Below the pieces are notes generated by a model. It had not been told where the DNA came from, ran no database searches, and saw only the letters and a program-made list of their open reading frames with translations. From NCBI GenBank assembly GCA_015178975.1, contig WHVD01000028.1, positions 372,001-436,000 of the forward strand: a DNA stretch of 64,000 nucleotides, read 5' to 3'. This DNA comes from Hysterangium stoloniferum (lineage: Eukaryota; Basidiomycota; Agaricomycetes; Hysterangiales; Hysterangiaceae). Shown piece after piece: positions 31,221 to 43,708 of this stretch. Made by a program: the position numbers and the translations under genes. The first letter of the stretch is position 1. Every line of letters begins with the position of its first letter.

Positions 31221-32756
31221 GGGAACAGGCCCTGGTGGAAGAAAATACAGGGGCCACAGGCTCCATTGCACAAAACATGCTGATGAGGACATGATGGATC
31301 CCAATAGAAGAAGGGAGCAGAGGCACAGAGGCCAGGAGTGAACATATCACAAATGTCACCAAAAGAATGCAGTTGAAGGCCAGGATGAGGAGAGGGAAGA
31401 CAGAAAGGCTGTGTCTTCAAAGAGCCACTGGATTATCATATGAACATAGACAGCAAATGGCTGATGTGGTCGGCATAGTGTAGGATAGCCATTATGGTTC
31501 AATCATAAAAACATGACAGTGGTGGGTTGATGGAGTCATGGTATAAGTCATTATGGTTTGAAGATCTGAAGTGGTTGACAGAAAGGCAGGATAGACTTTA
31601 AGAGGGATGAAGGATATCTGTGTCACCCATTTTCTGAACCCCCTGCCAAAAAGGATTAATGGACCTCTCTATGGCAGTGCAAAAACTAGAGCAGTGTCCA
31701 GGTGAAGCTTAGATGATGGTGGCAAGAGACAAAAGGGTGGCAGGAGCTGACTGCACAATGGTGGAGCTTAAACAGGGAAAACACTCCCATTACAAAGAAC
31801 ATGCACTAATGAAATTAGTCCATTCCTGCTTGCCTCTGTCTCCTATATCAATAAGTCTCACAGTGTTTTGGGGGCATCTAGTTGAAGTCTGAATAGATGA
31901 GATTTGATTATCAGTGTAGACCTGCCTTGATCGGGCTTTAGCATTCAGGACAGGGTTGGCCTAGGAAGACTCTGAATAGCTGAGTATAGATCTGGAGGTA
32001 CTGGTTATTCACACAATTTTGAACCTTTTGATTAGTGTCTCATTTCATCATGTAAGGAGCTCCATTAAATTTGTCATATATCCAACAGTTGCTGTACCAC
32101 TAGAAGTTTGTTATTAAGGATAACCCTAATCACCTATGCACAATGGTCAAGTCATTCAGACAGCTGCTAACACAGTTGTTCACAAAACCAGTCTATAACC
32201 AAACACATAAATAGCTCAGGTGTTCTGTATTTACAATCCAGTCCAAAAGGCAAGTGAAATGGAGGAAATAGAAATGTAATGTAACAACAAAACATAGCAG
32301 GTGATGTAATATACAGAAATCCACAATATGACATGCAGGGTAAGTAGCAACAGACAGATGGAATGGAAGATTGATGCAGAATGGAATACCTGGTTGATGT
32401 GAGGTTAGACCAAATGGGAAGTGATATGAAAGCCATATGATAGGTATCAGAGGCACTGCCAGAGGGGATGTAATGAACATACAAGATCAGTTCCCACAAT
32501 TCTTCAACTTGACTTTGACACTTTGACTCAACATTCTTTTGACACTACTTGACTGGATTTTTGACTGATTTCCAACTTGTCTCAGCTTTACATCATTCAT
32601 TATTTCATTCTTATGTCATCTTTTAGTCAGTTGTTTACAATATAAAGACATAAAAGGACAGCAAAAGGAGCAAGGGAGTCAGTTAGAAATTCTGTACAAA
32701 ATAACTGTATCTCTTCTGTTGCATTTGCATTACTAATTCTAGTTTCACCTTTACTG
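31220..32756. other. Unassigned repeat-derived DNA
   Basis: Holds the second copy of the direct repeat (31743-31855) and AT-rich sequence. Long overlapping minus-strand frames at 32167-32499 have no recognisable motif. No gene supported. Confidence 0.35.
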
Positions 32757-32761
32757 TATCA

Positions 32762-33584
32762 TGTTAGGGTACATACACGGCGGGTTTCTGGAGAAACCCA
32801 TGGAATATCCAGTAGGACTTGGCTTCAGCTTATAGGCTGTGCCCTTGTGAGATTGTGTTGTCCAATTTCAGACAGGCAGACGGGAATCCTGGGGAGTCTG
32901 GGAGGGGTTCGTGGCTCGAGGGGTCGTAGGTCGGAGGTCATGGGTTGAGAGGTCGTGAGTCAAGATAGATAAGAGAGATAGATGCGCCGGAGCCTGTGGG
33001 TTCCGACTAGCATGAATGGTGTAATTCAAGTAGGAGTTTAGAGTGGAAAATGTATTAGATTACTGGGGGGAATCTAAGCCGATTTTCTGACTGGATTGTA
33101 TGTACAATATCTGCCAGACTATATAGATCATGGAATGAATGACATACCAAATCCAGTAATAATGAAATGAAACTAGCAAAACATAAAACAGGAATAGTAA
33201 ACACCAATTTGGTGTTAGGAACGGGATGGAACAGAGTGGAGTCTGAATTGTGACAAATCATAAACCATAATGGGAAATGGAGCGAGAGCGGAGTCCGAAT
33301 TGTGACAGGTCATTTGACTAAAATGGGAATGGGGCTCTGTTAGAGGGATGATGGGTTTTACAAGCAGGGTCCGGTGACTGATGCGTGGGGCAAGGTCAGA
33401 CATAGACAGGGACAGAGTCCAGTGGGTATTCCGGTGACTGAAACACAACATAATGAAGATGAACATAGACAAGTCTGATGTACGGAGTCCAGTGGGAATT
33501 CCAGTAAACTGACAATGGGTGCGTATAGGGTGCAGGTGCGTATAAGTTAGTGCCTGGAGTCTGGCAGGAATTCTGGTCGTAACA
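32762..33584 (-). mobile_element. Solo LTR, family 1 (823 bp), target duplication TATCA
   Basis: TGTTAGGGTACATACACGG .. TCTGGTCGTAACA, flanked by exact TATCA at 32757-32761 and 33585-33589. CpG sites of the 9717 copy are largely TpG/CpA here (for example CCGCCGGAC vs CTGCCAGAC read on the sense strand). Confidence 0.92.
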
Positions 33585-33829
33585 TATCATATGATAAAAT
33601 GTAGAAAAGTGAATGGCCAGACTGGGAATTGAACCCAGGGTCTTTCACATATATGTTTAGCAAAGGTGTTACCACTATAGTATATCCTCATCAACATCAT
33701 CTCCACCATTTATCTCAATGTTCTCATGTGCCACAATCAAATCAATAATGGACTGATAGATTTCCTTGTGTGATGCCTCCATCAAGGCATGAGATTCACC
33801 AACTGGGTTTTGACATCCATTCAATTCTT

Positions 33830-35700
33830 CATCTAGAGTGCCCCTGTAGCAACCAAATAATTGAGTGCAGCCTCAACTTGCTTTTCAGTGTGGGCAACTG
33901 GATATATTTGGGACTTGGAGGAAGGATCATTGAGGAGTGAAGTGGTTGGAATTGAAGGGTGAGAAGTGGAATTTATTTCAGGCAAGATTCCTGCTTTGCA
34001 CCAGCAGTTGCAAATGGTCATTGTATCAACATCATGCCAAGAGGCATCTGCTATCCACATTGCTTGCAACTGATTGATGTCATAGATTTGAGCTGGTGTT
34101 ATACCTTCATCATAATGATCAATAGCCTGTTGGATGAACCTGGTGCAGTAGTGGGCTTTGAAGCATCTGATGATGCCTTGGTCATTTGGTTGGACATGTG
34201 CAGTGAGGTTTGGCTCAAAGTTTTCAACTCAGATGTTTTGAAGGTTGGTAGGAACAATGTGGCCAGAAAAGTTATCTTGAAGAAGTATTTTTCGATTTTT
34301 GTCTCCAAGTTCATGATCACACTGCTGAATCCAGTCTTGATAGAGTTGTGCAGTCATACAAGCCTTTGCATTATTGGAGTAGTAAACCCCAACTGGATTC
34401 TGGTCTTCTTGTTAAAAGCTTGTGGCTGTGCTGCTTTCCCAATGATGAAAGCTAGGGGTTTCTCAGACCCATTGGCATTTGTTGTGAATGCATATGTCAA
34501 CCTGAGCCTTTTGGTTTAACTCCTGATTGTTTATGATCTGACAGGCCTCTGTTTGGTACAAGTCTATGCATTGGAGTCAGATATGGAGGTAGAAATAAGG
34601 AAATAGGTATGTACCCATAATCAAGACCTGTTTCGTCCGTGAGGCTCATATTTGTATTTTATAATAAGCTCTTGAATCCATTTTTGCTCCCTCTCCACAG
34701 TGTCAGCATGTGCTGACACAGCTTCCCCATGTCTCTTCATCTCATTCAAGCCATTCCTGTCCTTGAAATGTGCCAACCAACCATTGCTCAATGTCAGTCT
34801 CTCATCTTTGGGAATACCCACCAAGTCTGCAAACTGATTCAATTACTGGCAAAGGACTTCCCCAGTATGCAGAATTTCATCACCCATGGCCTTCAAAACC
34901 CATAAGTACATCATTTCAGAAACCTCAGGATGCTCAGTCTGTTGAGCTCATTTCATCATCTGGTCACTTTGGTGGTTTGCCTGTTCCCAAAGCTCACACC
35001 ATTTTGCTTCTTCTTTGATCCATGCTGAGACTAATGGCTGTTTGATCTTAAAGTTTGGGTAGCTTGGGTTGAAATGCTGAGCCATCTTCGATTGGTTTTG
35101 GCCATTTTTGTGGTGCCAATCAAGGATTTCTATGTGCTGAGCCAATGTAGCATTTTCTTTTTTTGTAAAAGCATGAGCAGTGACTGCCTTATCAGATTTC
35201 TTCTTAGGTGCTTTAGGTCCTTTCTCATATGTGGAATCTTCACAGAACTATCAGTAATTTTCTTTCCTCAGGCATTAAAAAGGTTGTACATTTCCATTTG
35301 TTTCCTGCAATCATCACCAAGTCACCAGCCCACTCCCTCAGCTTCCTCACAATTGCCTTTCCATTTTCATCCAAGCATTGAAGCCCTCACTCATAGTCTT
35401 CTGAGGCTGCCTTCAAGGTGTCAAGAACACATTGCTCATCAATGGTGTTTACTTCATTGTCTAACCAGTGCCCATCTGATGATGAAATGGTTTCTGCACC
35501 TAGCTAGCTTTGCACCAAGTTCCTTCTTGTGAGTCTTGATTGTTTCTGTAAATTTAGCAAGCCCTTTCTTAAGAATTTCAAGTGGTCTGGGAGCCATACT
35601 ATCCTTGGGTATGGACAATAGAAGCTCAGTAGGTTCAATCAACAAACAACTATAGATGCAACACATTCTATCAGCCACAGACACATATTTCAAACTCAGC
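33830..35700 (-). pseudogene. Pogo/CENP-B-type transposase relic
   Basis: Minus-strand blocks in order: an upstream charged region (35454-35693, MAPRPLEILKKGLAKFTETI); a first helix-turn-helix (34948-35145: IEILDWHHKNGQNQSKMAQH); a CENP-B-type HTH (34621-34842: LSNGWLAHFKDRNGLNEMKR); a DDE segment with LLQDNFSGH near 34270, the second catalytic Asp; NFEPNLTAHVQPNDQGIIRC; and the end YDEGITPAQIYDINQLQAMW, then TICNCWCKAGILPE (33833-34069). This is the standard architecture of fungal pogo/Fot1-like DDE endonucleases. Several stops and frame changes make it inactive. No terminal repeats were found. Confidence 0.75.
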
Positions 35701-38039
35701 TCAATAGGATTGTCATGTTGATATTTTCAAGGGGAAAAAAATTGTAAAAGTTTACTTGGGGGCTATTCAGTAGGTGCAGTGGCACATCATTGTGATGAGC
35801 TAACAGTGATTGATGATTTGACAATAATGTAAATGGTCATCTCAGATTATAGATCTCAGCTAAGTAAAGACATCATGGGCATGCATGATATAATAATGCA
35901 GAGATTAAGATCACCTTTGAGCTTCTGATGGGTTTACTGTTAGACAAGGCAGTTTGGGAGTCACCACATCTATTGTTCAAATTCTTATTTGCAAAAACCT
36001 TGGTAGGTTCACCTATGTTGAATGTTGAGGCACAGCTGAACAAGTGCAGGATATGCCTCAATCTCCGAACCTCACCACCCTAACATTGTCAGCCCAAGCA
36101 GAGTCAACACAGAGCTTCCATTTGCAACTATGAGTGACAGTACAGCCAGTTTAACAACAATGTTGACTTAGCTTTTCATTCTAGACTTTGAGTGACCATT
36201 TGAGTACAATTTCATTCACAGAGTCTTGACAGATGTATTGTTGAGCCTCACTCCATATCCCAATCCTTTTCCCAACTGCAATCACATTCTACCATTTGTA
36301 ACATAGTGACCTAACTGCAATGTGCATGAGATGGAAATTGCTGTCCAATGGATACTGCCTCTTAAGTCTGCCAGTGTTTGAATTCACAGAATCGGTCCCA
36401 AATTGGAGACACGATTAGGTACTGCAGGCCTGAGGGAGGGAGAAGGAAGATTTTTTGATTTCATGGTAGGTGCCTGGAAGCCCCTCAGCCATTTTAGTAG
36501 GGTCAGTTTTGAAGTTGACACTCGAATCATCGCCCATGAGTAGAAAATCATGTGAATTGACCCTGGTAAATACATCAACAGGGTAAAAGGTCCCAGACAA
36601 GTTTGAACACACCATCCAGGATTGATGGTACATGTTCTAAGCAAAGGAATACAACTGGGCTGCCTCCCTGGTTACAAGTAAGCATAGGACTCGATAATTC
36701 TGGGAGTACACACAAAAATGATGGTTCCAGTGATAAGTACATTGGCAAAAAACCAAAATGATTTCTGGTGGACTGCCATCATGTGAATTACCTGGTCTCC
36801 TGACAGACAATGAACCTCAGTCCCCCATGGATGAGAGAATAACCCCAGTCACACCCACACCTTCCCTGCCCATTGGGGTGATCAGAGGTTTTGGCATCTG
36901 TGCAGGAAGGCAAGCCAGAAGTCAAATTGTCATATTTCACCTTGAGTATCTGGGGAGGTGTCATGATGTACATATGTCTTTTGTGCTGTATATTGTGGCC
37001 CAAACCACATCTCTGAGTGATTACAGCACAGTGCTGTTTATGGCATTCTTTGTTGCTGTCAATTGGCAAAATGGTACTCTCAATTATGTAATTGGCTTAC
37101 CACTTGGAAAGCACTATGTGGGTGATGGTGTGCAAGAATCCCACTACAATTATCATTCCTCAAGGTTACCGAAATTGATGTGGTTCTGACAGATATCTGT
37201 GGTAGTTCACAAATGCAGTGGATAGTTTCAATATTACAGCTGTTCTGAGTACCTAAGGTGGAGTTCAAAATTTAAAAAAAATCCCACCACAGACAAATTG
37301 TGCCATATCTCTGGAATGAGTGGCAATTAAGACATAATAACATGCTATGTGTATTATATTGTATGGATCTATATATATGTGTAGATATTTTGCCTTATGA
37401 CAGGCTATTTAATATTCAGTGAAATATCATTGCAATGGTTCCCCTTCATTCAATTTTCTCTATATTTGCATATAAGCTGCTGGCATTAATACTATGTATT
37501 GTATCTAAACGAAACCTGAGTTTTGAGGCCTAATACTACCTTTTGAACAAGTTATACTACTCACTATCAACTGTGCATACAGTAAGTGGCACAACTTGTT
37601 CAAATGGTGGTAAGATGAAGGGGGCATTGACAAGTGGGATGAGGAGACCAATGGGGACTGATTCTCCAAGAGTGGTTGCTGTGATGTTGGGGTAATGCCA
37701 GGAAAGTGGGGTTCCAGCATATCTGAGTCTGGGGAAAGCTTCTTGAGCAAATCCATGAGGTCCCCAGCCTGGAGTATGTCTGCAGGTCCTGGGGGGAGTG
37801 TGAGATTGATTCACCACTAATCATTGGAATTTCGAGAGCTTGATTTGATCCTCGGCTAATTGTTCCCTTTCCACTGCATCATCAACATGCAAATACAAGT
37901 CCTCTATACAAGCTTCCAATGTGAGTGGTCTGCTGTAACCCTGTATGTTCCCTTTGATTAATAGTTGTTGCAATACTTGTTAGGGGACAAGTAGAACTCA
38001 GATGAAGGATGTAGCCAGTAAACCAAGTTGATCACAAAG
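35700..38039. other. Unassigned, repeat-derived DNA
   Basis: Minus-strand open pieces at 36384-36644 (FTRVNSHDFLLMGDDSSVNF in one frame) and 36788-37069 look coding-like but decayed, with no motif I can name. AT-rich elsewhere. No terminal repeats seen. Confidence 0.3.
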
Positions 38040-38827
38040 TGTTAAGTTCCAGATCTCAGGCAGATTTTCCAGTGGATATTCTGGGCAGTGCCCAGAATAT
38101 GTCCACAGAGTTTCAGAGAATTAGTCTGCAAGTTTCCAGGGATTAGTTCAGAATATTACCAGAGTACAGATGGACTTGGCTTCAGCTTATGTCATGCACT
38201 CACTTGGATGTCCATATTTCAGAGGATGGATATATGCTGGAGAGTTTACAGATACTCAGAAATTCTGGGAGTTCCAGATATCTGGAGTCCAGAGAATTCT
38301 GAAGATTGAGCATACAGAAAGATAAAAGAGATACAAACTAATTCAAGATTAAAACTAAAGAGTAAGTACATGACTATGGAAGACTATATAGATGTTCCAA
38401 TAATTGTACTACAAATCTAGAAGTATAATAAGACCTACTTGGAAATGTTTCCAAACTAATCATACAATAACAAGTCAGATAATTGGGGAAACAAGGATGG
38501 GGACAGATCAGGAAATAAGTACAAGAACAATAAACAAGTGAATGAATAACTGTTAACCTGTCAGTTACCAAATATGGAACAAGGATGAGGATTGGAAATC
38601 TGGGAACTAGAAATGTTCCTTGGATGGAAGTCAGGTTGGAAGGTTATGGAAGGTTATGGAGAATTGAAGTATCTAGGAATGGGTTGTAACAGAAGGTTGG
38701 GCCACAGATCAAAGTATCTAGAACAAACACTGGGAGTCTGACCAGAAGTCTGGACCAGAAAATGACTAGGAACATGTGGAGACTCAACTGTCAAAGGGCA
38801 GAGTCCGATGAGTTCTGAGTCATAACA
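38040..38827 (-). mobile_element. Probable LTR, family 3 (788 bp)
   Basis: TGTTAAGTTCC .. GAGTCATAACA ends and an internal GGACTTGGCTTCAGCTTATG motif as in the other LTR families. The flanks (CAAAG, GGAGG) do not match, so it is either recombined or part of an element whose other end is elsewhere. A TATATAG near 38380 is consistent with a minus-strand promoter. Confidence 0.55.
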
Positions 38828-39695
38828 GGAGGTGTCTAGTTGTGAAGAGTGGTGGAAGTTCTAACTGTTCTATATATGAAGAATATCGACCGTTTAGGTA
38901 CAACACGTCAATGTATTGACTATCTAAGTCTAATACACACCAAATGTGTATTGACTGTTTAGTTCAATATGGTCAAGTGAATTAGCTATCTGAAGTAGAA
39001 TAGAGAGCTAAAACAAATAAAGGAGAATCGACTGTAAAGTACGATTCTGAATGACTGCTCAAGTGTTGAAGAGAATAACGAGAGAGTCAAATAACAGAGT
39101 AGCGCAGATGTAGTCCACACGGATTGAGATAATTGTTTGAGTTTCAACTAGTATAGTTCGAATCTCTGATTGTGCTAGTAGTTAAAGCCCATCTGTGACA
39201 GTCAAGATGATACCCCAATCACAACTTACAGGACACTAACTGGGTGTCTGGGTAAGTCATGGTTGCAGGGTAAAAAGTGTCTGAGTTCTAACTACCAGCA
39301 CTAGAATACATAAGTCTGGTGCATATGTGCCCACAAGAGTCAATGTACTGAATGCATAGGTCATTGAACTAATTATATGTGTATAATAAAATAGAGAAAA
39401 AATAGAAAAAATAATGGAAATATAGTATGAGCTCATCCAGACTATATTTCCAGAGTATATTTCACCATACCTCTCACACTAGTCGAGGGCAGAATACCAG
39501 AAGGGGATTTGGATTGAAGGGTACTTGAGGGATGAAGGTTGGGTTCCAGTGGATTCTGGATCTTGATACTGGTCTGGAAGATGATTTGGAACTTGATATG
39601 ATTTCTGGGAAATACTCTGTGGAGTTTCTGGGAACAGAACTTCACAAAGCTAGAGGACACTACATGATCTAGCTACTCCTATATACCACTAGGGT
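38828..39695. other. AT-rich sequence downstream of the LTR
   Basis: Short repeated phrases (TGTATTGACT at about 38915 and 38945) but no gene or element end recognised. Confidence 0.3.
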
Positions 39696-39698
39696 ATA

Positions 39699-40260
39699 GG
39701 AGGATAACCCAAAACTTTAAAAATTATTTATCCACTAAAGTATATATATTTATATTGTTTGTTGTAAAATTAATATTTAATCAAATTCAGTTGATTAGGT
39801 ATCACTCTGAAGAATGCAAAAATATTAATATTTATCCTATATCTGACAAAATTTAGTCAAACAATCATCTGTAGATTATTCTTTTGGAATAAATTGCACA
39901 ATGGGGATTGGTACCCCAGATAGTTCTGGTTAACTCTCTAAACCAACTAAATTTAAATTATATGAAATATATTTGAAAGTTTGCTTGTATACAAGAGAAT
40001 ACATCATAACCCAAATGATCTTGTTTAACCCAAATGATCTAGGTTAACCCAAATGATCTAGGTTGACCCAAATAATCTTGTGTAACTATATCATTTGTGT
40101 ATATTTTAAAAGGACATGCATATTTTAAAGATGAAATTTCAGGTAATTAAATATAAACTCATAGAATAAGTTGTCATGGCCAGAAGGAATAGACTCACTT
40201 AGAAAATATGAGGATTATTCAGTAAAATTTTGTATATTCAATAAAGTGTGACCATCCTCC
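39699..40260 (+). mobile_element. GGAGGATA element copy 1 (562 bp), target duplication ATA
   Basis: Starts GGAGGATAACCCAAAAC, ends GTGACCATCCTCC, with ATA at both flanks (39696-39698, 40261-40263). Collinear with 48937-49461 and 50227-50846. At 40015-40085 it has four tandem units of about 20 bp (ACCCAAATGATCTAGGTTA). No coding capacity. Non-autonomous DNA transposon with short TIRs and 3-bp duplications. Confidence 0.8.
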
Positions 40261-40302
40261 ATAGGGGAAACTATAGATAGCTATCAACTATCATGTAGTC
40301 CA

Positions 40303-40467
40303 GAGCCCCATCAATTCTTATCATGATTGGAAGTCATCTCACTATTGAACTAATAATAACATGCAACAAGTGGAACAATTGAGTAGGGTGTGTGCTATGC
40401 TACCAGCCCATGATACCTCAAGTAACCAGGACAAGTGAGACATACATCAACAACATGTACCATTATG
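40303..40467 (+). repeat. 165-bp dispersed direct repeat, copy 1
   Basis: Matches 43546-43700 in the same orientation (GAAGTCATCTCACTAT.GAACT .. GATACCTCAAGTAAC .. GTGAGACATA). Origin unknown; probably part of a longer repeat lying left of both sites. Confidence 0.65.
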
Positions 40468-40469
40468 TA

Positions 40470-41410
40470 CAGTGACTCAAAAAACCCTTCCTGTTAGAGT
40501 GCATGCAGAGCTCATTGGAGGGTTTCCGAAGAAACCTGTGGGAAAACCAGTAGGACTTGGCTTCTGCTTATAGGCTGCACCCTCACGAGATCGTGGCATC
40601 CAATTTCAGATGGGTGAATGGGAATCCCAGGGAGTCTGGGAGTAGTTGATAGGTTGAGAGGTCAGAGGGTCAACTGTGGGAATTCTGCAGAGGTTAAAGG
40701 GTCGGGCAGTGATGGGTCAGAGGTCAAGTGATAGATAGGTTGGAGCCTGTGGGCTCTGATGAGGTAATTAGTGGTGTGTTTCAAAGAGAGGAATAGAGTG
40801 GAAAATGTACTGAGATTACTGGGGGGAATCTAAGCTAATTTTCTGACTGGATTGTATGTACAACATCTGCCAGACTATATAGACTGTGGAATGTCCATGC
40901 TGGCCATACAGCTAGCCACATTTCAGCTCCTACTGGTTATGGCATTGGCACAGCCTTTAGACTTTACTCCAAGCATTGTTGTCATCTCTCTAAGTCCATT
41001 GGTGGTCACCCCTCCAAGCTTTCCCTTACCAATATTCACTATGCACAGCATCTTGTCAGCTCTGGGAAGGCTGACACTGTTTTTGATGTGGCCAAAGCTC
41101 TTAAGAATGTCACCAACCAGTCCATCTGTACTCAAACTGTGGGCAATAGTCTCAATATGGTTGGGGGTGCCTCCATAACTCTTCCAATGTTTGGTACTTC
41201 AGATATACATCCCTGATAACTCAGAAAATAAAAATGCAAAAATATCAAACATATTTGTGAATATGCTCTATCATATCTATATTATGGAAATACAGTGCCA
41301 TTAAATAAGCTCCAAATATGGAAATACTACAAATATTTATATCTAGGAGACTCATTGCAAGGGACTTTTTGTAAGGTTTGGAGAAGGATTTGTGATATTA
41401 TAGGGCTACA
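40470..41410 (+). mobile_element. Second copy of the Tc1 element, truncated and interrupted
   Basis: The TIR CAGTGACTCAAAAAACCC begins at 40470 after a TA. A family-1 LTR fragment intervenes at 40492-40891. Plus-strand transposase N-terminal sequence follows (40905-41180: HTASHISAPTGYGIGTAFRL .. SIGGHPSKLS .. KADTVFDVAKALKNVTNQS). The MITE-like block (about 41205-41375) and the start of the catalytic part (RFGEGFVIL.GYM) come next, then the element breaks at the copia C leader. Same internal deletion/insertion structure as 21860-28638. Confidence 0.7.
40492..40891 (-). mobile_element. LTR fragment, family 1
   Basis: TGTTAGAGTGCATGC.. through GGACTTGGCTTCTGCTTATAG to the TATA region (ACTATATAGAC) at 40891, where the similarity stops in mid-LTR. 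It is a truncated LTR inserted just inside the Tc1 terminal repeat. Confidence 0.75.
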
Positions 41411-42365
41411 TGTTTGTTGTGTGTGGTTTGGACCCATATGTATGTACCCACATGTACTTACTGTAGCACTATCTGTGTGTTGGCAATCTACTACTGCCAG
41501 TCATTCAAGTTTGAGTCTAAGTCTGAGTTTGGTCACTCCTGGTGACTTCTGTGTCCTTATATCATCTATTCTAACAGGTTATGGGCCCTGGCTTCCACTA
41601 AATCTCCATCAATTTCACATAATTCCCTTATCAGTACTCCTATTCTGACACCTCCTGAATCCTTCCATCCAACATCATGTCCTCTGGTCTTACCTCCATC
41701 TTCTCTAGTGCTCCTCTTCTTGTTGAGGACAACTACTATGAGTGGAAGAGAGCAATGAAGATGTGTTTCCTGAATGCTGCCTTCACCTGGATCACTGATG
41801 ATCCTAATGCTGTTGTCCCTACAGATAAGGTTACAGAGGATGGACAGGCAGCCTTCTTTATCTTTTCTTGCATCTCTTTTCAACTCCAGTCAAAGGTGTG
41901 TGATATCAGCTCTGGATTGGTATCCTGGAAGGCTGTTCATGCCTATTTTCAGAAGTCTACCATGGGTCGTAGGGTCAAAGCTGTGGAAGCCTTTATGGCA
42001 ACTAAACAGGATCCTTCCAAACCTATTGAGGTGTATATCCAATTGATTCAGAAGTCTCATCAAGTGCTGGAAAGTCTTAGAGTTCCATTCAGTGATGTTT
42101 TCATTGGTGACATCATTCTTGTTGGTCTCCATCCTTCCTAACATACTGTTCGCACTGGCATTCTTACTACCAAGACTGAACCCTCACTTTCTGATATCAT
42201 TGACATTGGTTCCTCCACTTCAGTTATTGATATCAAAACTGAGCCGATCGAGACTTCATTTTTAGCCTGGGGTGTAGCAGCACTGGTAGTGGTATGCGTG
42301 GTAACATCACCAGAGGTGGAGTGGACAAATCAACACTCATGGGTGTATAGGATGGGCTTTTGTCA
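41410..42365 (+). mobile_element. Copia element C: LTR end, primer site and gag relic
   Basis: The putative LTR 3' end CTAACA (to 41576) is followed at once by GGTTATGGGCCC (41577-41588), the same primer-binding site as copia B and D. A gag open frame begins 89 bp further on. The 5' part of the LTR is lost at the Tc1 junction; no pol is present. Coding-like sequence continues with frame changes to about 42360. Confidence 0.65.
41677..42141 (+). pseudogene. Copia C Gag, N-terminal 154 codons
   Basis: LVEDNYYEWKRAMKMCFLNA is the copia Gag N-terminal signature (L...NY.EWK..M...L). Helical Gag core follows (VKAVEAFMATKQDPSKPIEV). It ends at a stop; the next frame (KTEPSLSDIIDIGSS) suggests a frame break rather than a natural end. 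The zinc knuckle is not reached. Confidence 0.65.
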
Positions 42366-42376
42366 GGGCTCATACA

Positions 42377-42408
42377 TTTAATTTAATTTAATTTAATTTA
42401 ATTTTTGT
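42377..42408 (+). repeat. ATTTA pentanucleotide microsatellite
   Basis: About five tandem ATTTA/TTTAA units. Simple repeat only. Confidence 0.8.
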
Positions 42409-42708
42409 TTTGTTTATTTGTCACATGTCACATGTCACAAAGTGCGCACAGGACACCATGTGATGTCACATGAATGCAAAATGGCTTGAAACATTGTTTC
42501 GTGGCCACACAATGTCAATCATGTGTCAATCACATGACATACACATATCAAATGTAAAATTTATTTTAATTTCCTTCAAGGTTTGAACCTTCAATAAGAA
42601 CTTTATTTAGTTTTCCCTTTAGTGTGTATAAATACCCTAAGATGTACATAGTTAGACCCCAGTTTCAATCTCTTAGGATTTCCACTAAATACAAGTGTGA
42701 TATTCTCA

Positions 42709-43082
42709 CACTGGAGGCATCCCAAGGTTTTTGGAGTTTGAAAACCTTCTGAAAATCCTAATATTTGGCCAAATTTTCTAAGAATTCTTTGAACTGGTAA
42801 ATTGTTTGAAAATTTTTAGTTTTAGTAGGATTTTCCAAAGTGGAAAATCATATCTGAAAACTTTAAACATTTGTATCAGGAAATCTGAGGAAACACCATT
42901 AGTCAGAGTTTCTTCATACAAATTTTTAAGATTTTCAGATATAATTTTCCAGTTTGGAAAATCCTACTAAAACTTAAAACTCTCAAACAATTTACCAGTT
43001 TAAAGAATTCTTAGGAAGTTTGGCCAAATATAGGATTTTCAGAAAGTTTTCAAACCCCAAGATTTTTGGGGTGCCTCCAGTG
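42709..43082. mobile_element. CACTG foldback MITE (374 bp), target duplication TCA
   Basis: Ends CACTGGAGGCATCCCAAGG and GGGGTGCCTCCAGTG. The arms are inverted over about 160 bp (TTTGAAAAC.TTCTGAAAATCC .. TAAACTGGTAAATTG .. GTAGGATTTTCCAAA.TGGAAAAT) around a spacer of about 50 bp. TCA flanks both ends (42706-42708, 43083-43085). CACT(G) ends with 3-bp duplications fit CACTA/EnSpm-type elements. The whole unit could fold into one long hairpin. Confidence 0.82.
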
Positions 43083-43085
43083 TCA

Positions 43086-43705
43086 AGTCATTAGAACTTC
43101 CATTCTCCTACTCCTTATCTTGCCCTCTCTCTCTTGTTTCTTTTTGTGTTTTGGTAGCCTTGTTGGTGTTGCCCTAACAGCTTTGATGCCCAGTAGTTTT
43201 TGATGAAGATTTCACTGGCTGCATACTAGTGGACATAGAGGGAGCCAGGGGTTGAGTCTGGCTCTGAGATGAAGGTGAAGGCTTAAGTTTTGCAGGTGCC
43301 TTCCACTTTGATGGTGGGGGTGGGGCAGCAGGGCCAGAAGGCAGAGGACACAACACAGTTCATGGAGCCTTCACTTGTGACTTCTTGCTAGGTAGACATA
43401 TACAATGGGCTCTACATTTGCCAATAACCATGAGGGCATCACCAATCTGACATTTGGTGCTCTGAATAGTGACTTGACAATGTACAGCATGACCTCTCAG
43501 AGAAAAGGTCACTCCTCTAGTCTGGAGCCCATATCATGATAAGGATCAATGAACCTTATCATGATCAGAAGTCATCTCACTATAGAACTAATAATAACAT
43601 GCAATGAGTGGAACTATTGAGTAGGATGTGTGCTGTCCTACTGGCCTGTGATACCTCAAGTAACTAGGATAAGTGAGACATATGTCAACAACATGTGCCC
43701 TTACA
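43086..43705. other. Gag-like fragment and second dispersed repeat
   Basis: A minus-strand Pro/Ser-rich frame at 43174-43356 (APPPPSKWKAPAKLKPSPSS) is unidentified. 43546-43700 repeats 40303-40467. No complete gene. Confidence 0.4.
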
Positions 43706-43708
43706 ATA

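Noticed and set aside
33618..33690. tRNA-like sequence on the minus strand with a perfect box B (GGTTCAATTCC)
   Set aside because: T arm folds well, but acceptor and anticodon stems do not pair; at most a tRNA-derived SINE head or decayed tRNA. It begins about 28 bp right of the solo LTR and has no second copy in the window.
39695..40260. Possible centromeric or satellite AT-rich tract
   Set aside because: Explained by a discrete element with ends and target duplications seen three times.
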